From Aptenodytes patagonicus (Eukaryota > Chordata > Aves > Sphenisciformes > Spheniscidae): DNA of 64,000 bases. The translations under genes and the position numbers were made by a program. The stretch's first letter is position 1, and the number at the start of each line of letters is the position of its first letter. The notes beneath the pieces were generated by a model. That model was not told the DNA's origin. It ran no database searches and saw nothing but the letters and a program-made list of their open reading frames with translations. Shown here piece by piece: positions 12,960-24,575 of the stretch. Where the stretch lies: NCBI RefSeq assembly GCF_965638725.1, contig NC_134952.1, forward strand, positions 58,196,065 to 58,260,064, read 5' to 3'.

Positions 12960-13120
12960 TTCAGCCGACATTTTGTGATATCGCCAACTTAAATCTACAG
13001 GTAGCAAAATTATGAAGAATGCTTTCATTTAAATAGTTACAGTTTTAAATTAATCGCCTTCAGCTACATTTCTGCCTCATTAATGTATGTTATCACAAGT
13101 ATTTTCTTCATGAAACAACT
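12960..13120. promoter_or_regulatory. Candidate conserved non-coding element
   Basis: Repeat-free sequence with several homeodomain-type cores (TTAAATTAATCG near 13046, CATTAATG near 13078) and a GATATC word. The texture resembles vertebrate developmental enhancers. No alignment was possible, so conservation is an inference. Confidence 0.22.
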
Positions 13121-13639
13121 TTTGGAAAAGAAATAGAAAAGCAATTCTTCAATTGCACCTTGCGGTATTTCAGGGCACCAGATTCTGCATGTGAAGCTCG
13201 ACATACTGACACCGCAGGTGTTGGTGTGCTTGCTGGAGCAAAGAACTGAGGTGGTATCAGGAAACCTATCTGACTTCTTGCAACCAAACCATCTTGGTCA
13301 ATTTGGGCTTATTTGTCATTAACCCATAGGTGAACATGTCTGGTGTAAATCCGAGTAACGTATTTCAGCAGCTAGAGAAAAGCACAAATCTACTTATGGA
13401 TATTCTGAGCAATGATAAATTGGCTTGATTCACTTCATGAATAATTTCTGGTTAATTTGAACCATGTAGCATAATATAGAAAATTCTGCTCTATTTAAGA
13501 TTTGTATCAGAAATTCAGATATGAGTTCCCTTTATTTTTCTGACATCATCATGTTGTTCCTTTTATCTAGTTAAAGGGGAGACTTTTATTTTTGTGCTAG
13601 AACAGATGCAAAAATGCCTCACCTAGTCTACAGAGCTCC

Positions 13640-13860
13640 ACTGCGGTAAGCACCGTAAAAATGCATGCAGAAGAATAATGCTAGTCACAACAATTTTACA
13701 GTTTAAATAGTGAAGACAGACAACCAGTGAAAAATGGCAGCACTAAGAGCTGAGATGAAGAGGCCAGAACTATCAAGCGAGACAGATAGCTAGAAATGAA
13801 ACACAAGCCCCCTGATTCCTAAGCCAGTGTCTCTCCCCTAGATCACACCACTACTTTCAT
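13640..13860 (-). repeat. MIR-type amniote SINE, decayed, minus strand
   Basis: The end of this stretch (13800-13855) reads 'caagccccctgattcctaag' then 'ccagtgtctctcccctagat' then 'cacaccact'. This is the typical complement of the tRNA-like head of amniote MIR-class SINEs (complement of 'gtggtctagtggatagagcac...ggagtcaggagacctgggtt'). The 5' limit is uncertain. Confidence 0.5.
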
Positions 13861-16800
13861 GAGATTACTCTGGAGCTTTATACTGAATCCTAATGACCCA
13901 AATATAAAGCCCTTCTTATTTAATGTTTCCTCAGCTTAAAATAAGATTTATATGTTCCTGCACAAGCACAAAATATCTGCTCTAGGAAACACTGTTTTAG
14001 CCAGGCTGAACACAACGCTATTTCTGGTTTGTATGTGTCACACAGTAAGATTCTGTTACTGTATCTTTTAGTGATTTTTATAACTTGTATATAATATTTT
14101 CCTATCATGCCAATAAACAAAAAATAACCTGCCCCAGTAAGGTTCAGCTCCAATCACCCCATCATAATAACGCTATAAACTTTTATTCCAAGACAAAATA
14201 TGATGCAGCTTGTATCTACCTTCTGCAGAATATTTTCAAAGACAAGACAAAAGTCATGATTATAAAAATCATCTTGTTATTTGGATGTGCAGGAACGGAG
14301 TGAAATACCAGGGTGAATTTGCGGTGGAGTAAAGGGTATAACATTAGCTGTGCATCAACCCCATCACAGGTTGTGCCTGAAAGGCAGCTGTTCACTTCTA
14401 GTGTTTATGATTTTAAGCATAAATTACTGATGCAGAGACCATATTTACATGGAAATTACATTCACCTGCACTGTGGACCGATGACTTTCGGAAAGCTAAA
14501 GTGAAGTCAGACACTCTTTGAGCTTCAAAGATAAAAAATCATGTGGCTTGGAGGATGCGCTTGCTCTCTTTGGAGTTGTACAAGAAATGGTTGATAATCA
14601 TCTCGGGTAATAAATAATGATTAGGAACAACAGGAAAATAAAAAGATCTGCAGCCTTGTGCTGTGCAATATGTAGGCCAGGTCATTACATCACAGCTGTC
14701 ATACTTGCAAGACTGTGAATAAAAACAAGAAGAATAAATCACAGTAAATCACAAGCTCAGGCTTCTTTCCACTGTGGGTTTGTTCCTTTTTTTTTTTTTA
14801 TTTTATTTGTTTGCTTGTTTGACAATTATGTAAAGACCATCTGTCAAACAGAATATATTGGGGGGTCTCACCCTGCAAGATGCTAAAAGTCTTTTTTAAT
14901 ATAGAGGCTGTGAACGTACTGGGTCCCTAAGCAAGAAACGCCTAGGAAGAGATTAAGCCACGCAATGCCTTATTACTGGGAGCTGGAGTAGAGGGCAAAA
15001 TGTGTCTGTTTCTGCCAACACACTGCATTTCAAAATCTAAATATAATAGGCTTAGTACCAAAGTCAAATTTAAACTGAAACAGAAAAGCAATGTTTTCTC
15101 TGATTCACACCCTGTAAGTTACATTTATAAGGAGGTTTTAATGTAGGTTCATAGAAAAATCCAATAATTGGTTCTTCACATAATCACAAAGGCCTAATCC
15201 CGTGCTCATTAAATAATTGATAAAACTCTCACTGACGTCAGCAGTGTGGGATTGAGCCCTAATACAGCATCTTGGCTTTTGGACACGTGTGTCACATGCA
15301 AAAGTTAATAAATGAAAGGCACAGAGAAACATACTGAAGCTACTCAGAACATCTTTTCAACGACTGAATACTGTGTCCTTATCTCACAGGCACACACAGG
15401 CAGTGAAATGGCTGATCCAATCCAAGACTCCTCCTGTTCCAGGATAATGGCGATGCCCTTAGTCAGTGACGGGAGGGAAAGGGAGAGCACATAGCTGCGC
15501 TTTAGCCCAACGAGAAAAGAAGAAAACACACTTTTCTAAAATGGTGGAAAAGAAAATGAGAATGCATAATAGTTTTACCAACCACATGACAGAGATGTTC
15601 TTGCAGAATCACATGAGTTAATTACAGTATCGAATAAGCAATCTCTGACTTCATTTCTTGAAAAAGCAATTCTACATGCAGAAAGACAAAGCTGAATAAG
15701 GGTTTAGTAATTTAGGACCGGCTGACATGCTGAGCATAGTAACCGTAGCTTACACAAGGTAACACTTTTTTGCCCAGAATACTTCTCCTAGGTTAGTAAC
15801 TGCAGACCAGATGCTTTCCTAGTGTAAGTAGATGAAACAGCCCGGACTTTCACTGAACTATAGCAAACGAAAGCAGTTACAGATCTGTTAGCACCAGTAA
15901 GTTGTGGTTTACACTTCAGGAACTCCTCTTGAAATTCTGACTTCTCTCTTCATCCTCTACCTTCTTGTGAGACTCTTCCACTTAGTGTAGTTTTTATCTT
16001 TAGCCTGATAACACATTTTCGTTCCCCTACTTGCTCTCGGGCCCCAACACACCAGCTGTGTCTCTGCACTCATTTTCTCCAGCCGAAGTCAATCCAGCCA
16101 GTAGGCCAAATTCTGGGCTTAGGTAAAGTAACAGAGTGTAAATTAATTTATGTTGGTATTTTTGTTTAATTTTAAATGGGGACAACTGAAGACAGCAGTC
16201 AACCTGCAAAACTCTGACTTCCTTTTTTAATATTAATCATGTTTGTTATAATAATGCCTAAAAACTAACTAAAACCAAAGTTCCGTTGTGCCACCACTGT
16301 AGAGAAACGGCCTCTGTTCTGATCCTCTAGTCATCTGAATGATCTTTGGCACTTTTCCTCCCACGCCTTGTATTCTCAACGATTTATAAAAACTAGTGTA
16401 ATAACTGTCTTTTGTTCCTTCATACTCCGTGAATAGGAAGCTAGTCTCATCAACAGTCATGAAACAGCTCCTCTCTCTCACTTTCAATCATTCATAAAAC
16501 CCATAAAATCCTACAGTCAAATGCTCTTGCAGGATTACACCCACACAAAACCAGACCAGGAATTTAGGCTCCTGCTGACCCAGAATTAAACCATGCAAGC
16601 GGGTTCACATCTGGGGATTTGAATCCAAACTCCTTCCCATAGAAATTCAAAGAGGATCAGATCTGATGTTCTGGTTTTGCACCATTTCTAATCCTAATAA
16701 TTTTAACTTAATCCAAGCCTCAGCTACAGGACTGTACAATTTTAATCAGGACACTACCAACAAATTTGAAAGTGAAAATAGGAAGCTGGGAGTGACATTT

Positions 16801-17739
16801 GCAGCTACTGCCATTCATTAGTAATACATTTCATATCAAGTAGGCAGTGAAAGAACCTCATTTTTCTCTCAGTCTGCTTCTGCACTGTTGTGACTACTAA
16901 TTTCAGTGGAGTTATCCCTAACTCACCCTAGTATAAGTGGAAAAAGGTTCCATCTTCAAAACGGGAACCGACATGGTCTTATGTAGGCAGCATTAATTCA
17001 CGTTTGCTCTCCGTTCTTTGACAAAAAGTTTTTATTTCTTCCCAAGTTTTATCTTTAAGTAATTCATTGCTTCAGTTATCCCTAATGAGGACTGGGTTTT
17101 TGGCTGCTGAGTAAATTTTCTGGTTTATCTCTACTGTCATGAGGCGTCCTGGTTTTGTAGAACACGTTTTAACCGGAAAAGAATTGAGATTGCCATCAGA
17201 CTTTTTAGACATTGCCTTGATTCAGTTTGAACCTGAGCACATTTTCAAGTTCACTAAATAAAGCTTCTTTCATCAGCAAACAGGTCAAATGTGACTCTGC
17301 AGCCAGCCACGGCACACGGGCAGTTAAAAGGGCCACATCAATTCTTGAGGCCATCTGACTCAGGTAAGTGGATTTACAGCCAAGATGCCTTGGTCTGCCG
17401 CTGCGAGAAGGCAGACTACAAACCTTCACAGCTTATGGACAGAGAGGCAGAAAGGGTCCAGGCATTTGCCATAACAACAGATATATTTAAAAACAGTAAT
17501 TTAAACCCAGGTGCAAACCAGTAACTTTTCGGTTCAACTTGAGTTTACAGCTTAGTTCCACTGCACATGGGAGGAAAGCAGTTTTCTGCCTTTATAAACA
17601 GATAAAACCTCCAGGCTTGCTTGATAACAACGTAATTGGGAAGTTTTTCCCAGATCAAGCAGAAAACTCGCGTTTTGTCTTGCTAAGATGCAAACTGGTT
17701 TCCTTGACAGGAATTAATGTTTTATATGTTTAGAGGAAC
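13861..17739. other. Non-coding stretch, no gene recognised
   Basis: AT-rich unique sequence. A T13 tract followed by TTTATTTGTTTGCTTG-type low complexity lies at about 14788-14820. Frames of 60-77 codons occur on both strands without recognisable domains. No nameable repeats were seen. Confidence 0.5.
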
Positions 17740-18108
17740 ACTGTTGTTACCAGTCCGAAGGCAGCACTGCCATCGTCCCCGCGCCGCACACTGCACCTGC
17801 CCTCGCGCTGCCGAGTGCCACTCGAGGCGCCTCCTGGCAATATTGAGTTGCCTGCACGGAGGGCAAAGGACTGGCTTTGGTGCGCACTGAAAAGGGCTGC
17901 TTGCTCTTTCCGCAGCCCACGTTTAGAGGTGAGATTCGTTGTGGACTGAGGCTGATCACAGAAAATTATTTGCCCTTGACCTTTACGAAAAGAAGTCGTC
18001 TTACAAGAGAGACGAGACAACTCATCCAGGGTACAACGGTTAGGTTTGTCACAGTATTCCTCTTTTGAGTAGGCCTGTTGATATGGTTAGACCTCGGCGT
18101 GAGCGCTT

Positions 18109-18113
18109 ACCCA
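18109..18113 (-). other. Consensus-like splice donor, minus strand
   Basis: On the minus strand the sequence reads CCCCTGG|GTAAGCGC, a good match to the vertebrate donor consensus. With transcription starting in the CpG island near 18850 it would end a first exon of about 700 bp. No matching acceptor was identified to the left, so this is only a candidate. Confidence 0.3.
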
Positions 18114-18403
18114 GGGGACCTGCGGTATGGCATTCATTTTGAGGAGAAACCGAGCAGAAAAAGTGCAGTTCGCTGCGGGTGTGCTTATTTTGCCGATCCC
18201 AACCTGCTTTTCAGCCCTTCCTTGTGAGGTTTGCTCGGTTAGCTCTCGGAGAATGGCCCGCTGCCACCTCAGGTGATGCCCGGCCCGGCTCCCGCCAAGC
18301 CCTGACCCAAGGGCGGGGGCCGGCGGGGGGGGGGCCCGGGCGCTGCCCCCGCCCCCGGCGCTGCCTGAGGCGGCGGCGGGGCTCTCCCGGCGCGGCGGCA
18401 CGA

Positions 18404-18423
18404 ACGGCCGCTAGAGGGCGCGC
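18404..18423 (+). promoter_or_regulatory. CTCF-like motif inside the CpG island (plus orientation)
   Basis: The core CCGCTAGAGGGCGC at 18408-18421 matches the CTCF consensus CCASYAGRGGGCRS with one mismatch (A to G at the third base). CTCF binding at CpG-island promoters is common and often insulates a promoter or brings it to enhancers. Occupancy is not known. Confidence 0.5.
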
Positions 18424-18834
18424 CGCCGCCAGGCCCCGCGGTCGCTCCCGCCCCCGGGCGCCGTCTATGTCGTTACGGGCTCACTGGCGGCTCCGGGGGC
18501 TCATCCCACGGGCGGGGCGCTGGCCCCTCCGCCCCGCGCAGGTCCGGCGGCGGCGAACGCCCCCGCGGGAAGGCCCCCCCGGTGCAGGGCCGGGGGGAGC
18601 GGGGGCGCTTCCGATGGGAGGGGGAAGGCGGTGTGAGAGCCGGCGGCGGGGGCGGCCCGTCCCCTCGCATTCGCACGGAAAGCCCGCAGGCGGGGGTGGC
18701 GGGGGGCGTCTCCCGGGGCACCTCACCCCCGCCCCTACCGGCTGCGCCACGAGGAGCGCTCGCCCCCTGCCGCCCGCCCGCCTGCCGCAGTGCCCCTGCA
18801 GCCGGTGGGCTCGCCCCCCCGCGCCCCCGCGGGA

Positions 18835-18842
18835 GCCATCTT
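18835..18842 (-). promoter_or_regulatory. YY1-type motif AAGATGGC
   Basis: The minus strand reads GAGAAGATGGCTCCC, the directional YY1 element seen just downstream of many CpG-island start sites. The ATG in it opens a frame of about 35 codons ending near 18735, so it would be at most a short upstream ORF. It suggests leftward transcription. Confidence 0.35.
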
Positions 18843-18896
18843 CTCCGCCCGCCCAGGTGCGGCAGCTAACGGCGCTCCGCGGCAGCCCCGGGGCTT

Positions 18897-18902
18897 GCGG
18901 TG
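18897..18902 (+). other. Donor-like site, plus strand
   Basis: The plus strand reads GGCTTGCG|GTGAGGTT, a fair donor. It could end a plus-strand first exon in the island, giving a bidirectional promoter. No partner acceptor is identified. Confidence 0.22.
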
Positions 18903-18990
18903 AGGTTTGCCTTGAGGCTGGAGACCCCTTCGCTTACAGCCTGAGACAAGAGGAGGCGGCAAGTGACATTTAAGCCGCGTGTCGTGTGCT

Positions 18991-18996
18991 TACCCG
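18991..18996 (-). other. Donor-like site, minus strand
   Basis: The minus strand reads CATCCCCGG|GTAAGCAC, a good donor consensus at the right flank of the CpG island. It would require a minus-strand start to the right of 18994. Competing donors 0.9 kb apart could reflect alternative first exons, or chance. Confidence 0.22.
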
Positions 18997-19458
18997 GGGA
19001 TGCCACTGACCCCAGCGCGCCGCGGTGGCTGGCCCCGGTGTCACCCTCCCGCCGAGGCTCCGTGGTGGGGGCACGGCGCCCGGGCAGCAGCTCAGGCGCT
19101 GCCGCCGGTGGTCCCGGGGATCGCTTGGCTCTCAAGGCACACAGCCGTTCCTTCGGGTCGGGTTGTGCTTTGCTTGCTCATTTTGTAAGCTTGTGAATTT
19201 CGGGGTTTAGTGACAAGGCTCTGGTTACGTTGCTCTGTTTCCCTGACCTCCAGTCCTAGTGTATCCATTTGCCTTGCTGGCATCCCTGCGAGCAAGCATT
19301 ACCCGTCCAGCTGGACAGAGAATGAAGACGCCAAAAAACTAAGGCATCCTTTTAGGAAAGGAAGTGTTTGACCACCAGAATATCCACTATAAATGCATGA
19401 CGGGATTTTTCAGACAGGCTCAGATGCTTTTGAAAACGCTGCTACTTGTGTTTCACTT

Positions 19459-19480
19459 GTATCGTGATACGTCACGATAC
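19459..19480. repeat. Perfect CpG-rich inverted repeat (9-bp arms, 4-base spacer)
   Basis: Arms GTATCGTGA and TCACGATAC are separated by TACG. The element carries four CpGs in 22 bp just downstream of the CpG island. It could be a dimer binding site (the centre resembles a CRE half-site, ACGTCA) or a small cruciform. It matches no named motif that I know. Confidence 0.6.
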
Positions 19481-20009
19481 GCTGGCCCTGAACAGCAGTT
19501 ATGTAGAAGAGCCCCGAGTTGTTCTAAATGCCGGTAACACATCTTATCTGTCCATCCGTCCAGTAGAAGGCCTCTGCTCACAGAAGAGTTTCATTACCAC
19601 CAGCAGTAGCTTGGGTTTTCTCTGGGTGGTTATTCCTAACAGTACCGCTGAGCTTGGCCAGTTGGACATCAGGCCTAGCTGGACACCGTCATTGTGGTTT
19701 GTGCTGTGGGTTAGGTCGCTAGTGACAAGCCCAAACTGATTTCATGAAGCAAAGCAGAAAGCTCTCAAATAGTTAAGGTCAGGTATTTTCTGAGAGCATA
19801 TATTTGCCTAGGATTTTGATGCTTGTTCCTCTGCAGCTTGGAATAACAGTTTAAATCCTTCTCACCTTCTCCCATATGAGCAGAGGTGGCGTTTAACAAC
19901 AGGAAAGTGGTGATTGGGTAATGGTTTGGATACAATTTCAGAAAAATATGAGCACAAAAGAGGTAGAGGCAGCAAAAGCAGGTATTCTACCTAATGCCCT
20001 CAGCCACCA

Positions 20010-20215
20010 TTAAGAAACATGAAAATCTAATTGTACTGAATGGAAATGTACATCTTCATCGCTGATTATGACACGGAAGAAAATTACTATATGATTGGCA
20101 TCATAATGGCCAATGTTGAAATGTGATGACACGCCAATATGATGTACATCTCCATTAGGAATGATAAATCAAAGGTTATTCATTTGTGCTTGATTTATGC
20201 CTGGGAAATGCTACC
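20010..20215. promoter_or_regulatory. Candidate conserved non-coding element
   Basis: Repeat-free AT-moderate block containing GATTA, ATAAATCAAAGG (TCF/LEF-like) and CCAAT-like words. The word TGTACATCT occurs twice in the same orientation (about 20048 and 20145). The position between the CpG island and a strong CTCF-like motif at 20261 is suggestive. Conservation is inferred from appearance only. Confidence 0.3.
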
Positions 20216-20260
20216 GAGGGAAATCTTGATTTAAATCTCTCAAGTCATAAAAAAAAGCCA

Positions 20261-20280
20261 CGAGTGCCCTCTTCTGGCCA
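20261..20280 (-). promoter_or_regulatory. Strong CTCF-like motif (minus orientation)
   Basis: The minus strand reads TGGCCAGAAGAGGGCACTCG. Against the CTCF consensus YGGCCASYAGRGGGCRS it differs at one core base. It lies 1.8 kb from the island motif in the opposite orientation, so the two point away from each other. Confidence 0.55.
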
Positions 20281-20899
20281 CAAATGAGAACTGTAGGCCC
20301 TGCAGTACTTTGCCCTGTTGATTTTTATTTCTGTATATAATTTAAAGTTTCTTTCATTATCCCTTTCACCACCACCATGGTCTGTGATATTTTCAGTGAT
20401 ATAATTCATTGTTCTTTCTTGTATTTTATCCTCTGTTTCAGAAGTAGACTGGATAACACTTAATCCAGTGAAATCTTCCTTCTCACAACCAGAGGCCTTA
20501 ATCTTGCTGGTAATCTTATTCCAGGAATACAGCAGAAAACTGCACAAGGTCTATGCAGTTTATTACTGAGCATGGAGGAAAGGATTCCTATTTTCTGAGT
20601 TAGGCGAGAGACACAACCTCATGGGTATATTGAACAGGATCTACACCACATGAGAAAAGAATTATTAGTGGGACTGCACTTAAATTCTTTGCTGAATTGT
20701 TGGCTTATCCTAGGCAGCTACTCTATAGCTGCCTGTATTAAATAGCTGCAGAGAGAAAAGTGGAACAGGAGATGAGAGGGAGAAAATGCCTCGACTTCTT
20801 GCTTGCTACTATTCTCTGTGCCCCCAAGCCCACTTTGTTTTCCTTGTGGACAACATACCGTGCTATCTGTCACTCACGACTGTATTGGAGCATCAGCTC

Positions 20900-21925
20900 T
20901 GACCTCTGTTACATACAGGTAAAGCCTCAATCTCTCAGCTGCTTATACCACTCCACCCCCCAATTCTTAAACCTTCCAGCTTTTAAGATGCATCTTTTCC
21001 CACTCTTCCATGCAGCTAAAATTCTTGCCTAAGTTCTCATTATTTAACAGCTCAGTTGCTGCAACGTCCTTTTCTCTGGCCTTGACACATGCAGGCTTGC
21101 CTTTGCCCTAATCATACTGCATGCGGCTGCTGTTGCTTCAAAGATCATTTTCCTAGCCTGTCTCTTTGAACATGTCACTCCTCTCTTGGCATCCCTGCGC
21201 TACCTCCCCCCTCCCCTACCTTGCATCAACATAAGCTGCCTATCTTCATTTTCAAGGCCCCCTGGGACCCTACCTATCATCTCTCATTGTCAGGAGGCAG
21301 GAACAGGGAACAGAGCAGCTCCAGTAACTACCCTGCCTGAGCAGACTTCCAGCTCTGCCGTGCTTGGTCCTTATATACCTTTTTAGAGCAGGATGTGGGT
21401 GAACAGGATTGGTCAGGAGAAAAAAAGGGGGTCACTGTTAAAGGTAGTCAGGGATGCAGGCAGCTGTGACATTTAAACGCTGTTAAAAACTTAAAATGGA
21501 CCATCTCCTTTTGTTCAGAGTTACCATCCCCTTGTGTTTGTCTCAAAGCAAGTCCTTTCTCATTTTCTCCTCTGTGGTCTCTCTCATACTTGGAGGGTAC
21601 CCTGCATAAATGCCCTCAGATTTATGTTGGTAGCTCTCTAGAATCTCCTTAAAGCTCTCCTTTGCCATGACATCCACAAAAGGTTTGACAACCTTTAGAC
21701 TGCTAGTGAGGTAATACTGCTGTCAGCCACACTGAGCATTCTCATTTCCTTTATTCTCCCTCTGTCTGTATTCGTCTGTGGTCTCTTGTCCTCTATTTAG
21801 TTTGTAATCACTTTGGGACAGGGCCATCATTTTGTTCGATGTTTACACAGTGCTTCAGACAATATTTGTTGTTAGGGTTCCTGCGTGGTCTAATAATACA
21901 GACAATAAATAAAAACAGTAACAGC
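20900..21925 (+). repeat. L2-like/old amniote LINE 3' region, decayed
   Basis: The order of words follows L2-class LINE 3' regions. 'catgtcactcctctcttggc' and 'cttcattttcaaggccccct' lie near 21170-21265. A tail near 21797-21925 follows, with 'cactttgggacagggccat', a 'cagtgcttcagacaatattt' segment and an AATAAATAAA end. Similar tails end L2-like LINEs in turtles and crocodilians. No intact reverse transcriptase frame survives. The upstream boundary and exact family are uncertain. Confidence 0.45.
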
Positions 21926-22389
21926 CTGCGGCAGGTGTTCTCTTCTTGCATAGACCTCATTGATTTCAGGCTGTGGGCTGAGCAAATTGCATGAATGTGG
22001 CTTGGGTCTTGTGGGTAACTGAGCAAAGGGCAGAAACAGAAGTGCCGTGTGTTCCATTCTAAATGTTGGCCAAAATGCCTTTAATCAAAATTCCCCCCGC
22101 CCCCTTTTTTTTCTTCCTTTTTTTCTTCTTTGTCAAGCAGCGTAGAGCAGATCCAGGGGCAACCTTTTAGCTTCATGTCATTTTCTCCCAGAAAAGGGCA
22201 GGGGGGAAAGAAGGCAAAAGTTTATGGGCTTTTGTTTCTTTCTGAAAAATACAACAGAAGGGCTATAAACAGCAGGAGGAAGAAAAAAACCAGACATCTG
22301 AAGATCCTTAGACCTCACCTCTTGCCCTTTGTACTTGGTAGAAAACTACTTTAAAAGCCTAATCCTCAGCTGTTTTCGTAGCCAGTAGT

Positions 22390-22545
22390 AAACGGAGTCT
22401 TTGCCTTAGTTTCCTAATCTGTAAATTGAGCATCTTTTGCTTTAACTAACACAGGGTCTGTAACCCTTTTTTTGTAAGTCCTTTGAAGATTGACAGGGAT
22501 ATGTCATGAATTGTTATTATTCTGTGACAACTTGAGTTCAGTGTT
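22390..22545 (+). repeat. MIR-type SINE fragment, decayed
   Basis: 'TTGCCTTAGTTTCCTAATCT' followed by 'gtaaattgagcatc' (22402-22434) is a close relative of the MIR core words 'tgcctcagtttcctcatctgtaaaatgggg'. Downstream sequence continues with weak similarity to the GTGAGGATTAAATGAG part. This is an ancient, non-functional insertion in plus orientation. Confidence 0.55.
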
Positions 22546-24355
22546 ATTAAAAAAATGGGTTTAAAGCTTATTTGATTCTACTGCCTGCTCTGACCAACCT
22601 CCAACAATGCCCGGTGCTTGCTAGAGAGAAAAGGGGATATGGCTGTACTGCAAAACACTCAAAAAGGATTCTTTCTGGCTCTGAATTGCAGTTATCCATC
22701 AAGAGCTCTCTTTAGGCTGATATAACTCATAAAGTGAGCAATCTTTGGGATCAGATCAGAATCCAAATTACGCAAAAGTGAGTTAAAGTACCTTAGCAAT
22801 ACCAATACAACACAGAACCTCAGCCTGTATGGTTTACAGTACCAGCCAAGAGCAGACAGAAAGGAATTACTGGGAGTAATAAAGGAGAGTGCAGTGTTAC
22901 AAATTCTGTATCAAAGTATTGGATAAATAGGACAAGTATCAAATGGGATATAAAGCAACTGTATGAAAACCGCAGAAAGTTGAAGTTTTTGTCTGAGCCA
23001 TGCTTAGGGCGATAGTAGAGCCCTGCCTTTTATTTAGTGCCTTTTAATATGAAAGCCCCCAAAACACTTTCAGAATAGTGATTAAGAAAATGAAGACATT
23101 CTATTGTGTTACAGAACATAGTCACTGACGATATTAAAGTATAAACATATGGTTATCACCTCTGTAAAAGCTAGATATAGTACCACTTGTTGAATTTAGT
23201 TTCCCAAAGGGATTCCTAATAAAAGACAAAAAGAGCTCCAAAAGAAGACCACAGGAAACAACTATCAATGAGCATAAGAGAAGCCAGGATGAGTAATGGG
23301 ACAGATAGTGTGATGCAGTAGACAGCTGTAACACAAGATACTGAATTGTAAAGTCAGGCTCATCCTCAGTGAGAATGCTTTGCTCATTGGTACTGATCTC
23401 CTGCAGAGCCAGCAGCCCAAGGAAGATTTCATCCTGAGAAAGAGCACCCAAATTACTAAAGACCTTAAAGTGATGTAGCCTCTGTCAACTATTCTGAACT
23501 ATGGCTTAGGAGGATCATCAGGTTTATGTTGATTGCCAAAATATGACCAAAAGTTACATGCCTGAAAGAACACAAATGCTTGAGAAAACAGAAAATACAG
23601 CAAAAAATATTTCTGTGAGAACTTAGGCATAACGTTTAGATCTAGCCTTGGTTTAAGTATGAGAAACAGTCAACTTCCCCAAAGTCACTCTTTTTAATTC
23701 TTTTTCCTGTCATATGCCTGTCTTTCTTCAGCTTTAAGCTGACCCTGGTATCTGTAACCTGGCTCCTTTTCTGTCCTGATTACTGTCACTAATGGGCAGA
23801 CTTAGGCAGGACTTGACAATTAAACAGTAATATGGCATTTTCATTGATGTCACGGGGACCATCCCACAGTGACATTCAATTCAGGAAATATGGAATGATA
23901 TTTGTTATGGCCTGAATGTTTTTTTGGAGGGTTTGTTTGGGGTTTTTTGTTTGGTTTTTTTTGCAACATTTAGTACATCGGTTCTAGAAGTAGAAGGAAA
24001 CACAATAGGTGAAAAGCAAGGCAGTTAATAAGACTGAACAGGCATAGGAACGTAGTAGTTAGATGGTACGCTATGGGCCAAAGTGAAAGCATTTATTTAT
24101 TGTCTCAATCAAATGGCAACATAAGCTTTCTCTTTTTCCCGTTATGTTATTAGTCTTATAACATGGAAAACATTTTCTTTCCCTGTGGAATCCCTCCAAG
24201 TCAATCCACCCCCGTAAGGAAACCCAACCTTTAATACTTTGTAATAAATAAAACATTAGGAATAAAGATATACAACAACACATTATGACGAATATTACCA
24301 AAAAGCATGCACAGATCTATTCAATAATGTCTCTTTGGAAAATTCCTCTACTGAT
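22546..24355. other. Non-coding stretch, no gene recognised
   Basis: AT-rich sequence. A T/G low-complexity patch (TTTGTTTGGGG-type) lies at 23919-23964. The minus-strand frame 23134-23451 (105 codons) begins with an acidic part and has a hydrophobic Leu/Ser/Cys-rich middle that could be read as a membrane segment. No family is recognisable and no splice context supports it. Confidence 0.5.
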
Positions 24356-24359
24356 GTAT

Positions 24360-24575
24360 CTAAGCACTTAAAAATTTAATATCTGAGCACCTCACAATCA
24401 CTAATGGATTTTAGTCTCCCTTCACTCCAAAGGCAGAAAAGTATACTGCCCTTTTACGGATTTAGAAGTGAATAGTCAGTGACTTGCCCAGGGTCATAGG
24501 TAAATCTTTTGGTGGAAGTGGGGCTTGGAGTCAGGGTTTCTGTGTCCTGGTCCAGTACCTTAAGCCATCTTTTTA
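24360..24575 (-). repeat. MIR1_Amn-like SINE, minus strand
   Basis: Several diagnostic words occur in the correct order for the complement of an amniote MIR-class SINE. They are 'atctgagcacctcacaatca' (24381-24400), 'actgcccttttacggattta' (24445-24464), 'gacttgcccagggtcatagg' (24481-24500) and 'ggtggaagtggggcttggag' (24511-24530). The tRNA-like end runs to about 24575. No coding role. Confidence 0.72.

Larger units (their letters stand above)
17740..19160. promoter_or_regulatory. CpG island with shores (core about 18250-19110), probable promoter
   Basis: This is the only dense CpG cluster in the window. The core (18250-19110) is extremely GC-rich with abundant undepleted CpG and a G10 run at 18325-18334. 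A CpG-rich shoulder begins at 17745. In birds such islands usually mark promoters and first exons. Donor-like sites flank it on both strands: plus at 18899/18900, minus at 18111/18110 and minus at 18994/18993. A YY1-type motif AAGATGGC lies on the minus strand at 18835-18842. YY1 motifs in this orientation usually sit just downstream of a start site, which favours a minus-strand transcript starting near 18850. There is no TATA box. The long frames through the core (up to 264 codons) are Pro/Arg/Gly/Ala-rich and look like GC-driven chance frames. The downstream gene, if any, is not identifiable from this window. Confidence 0.75.

Noticed and set aside
18179..18973. 264-codon plus-strand frame through the CpG island
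   Set aside because: Pro/Arg/Gly/Ala-rich composition caused by GC-rich DNA. Other frames on both strands are open over the same bases, and no domain is recognisable.
23134..23451. 105-codon minus-strand frame with a hydrophobic middle segment
   Set aside because: Possible membrane-like segment, but no family, no exon boundaries and low-complexity Leu/Ser content from AT-rich codons.
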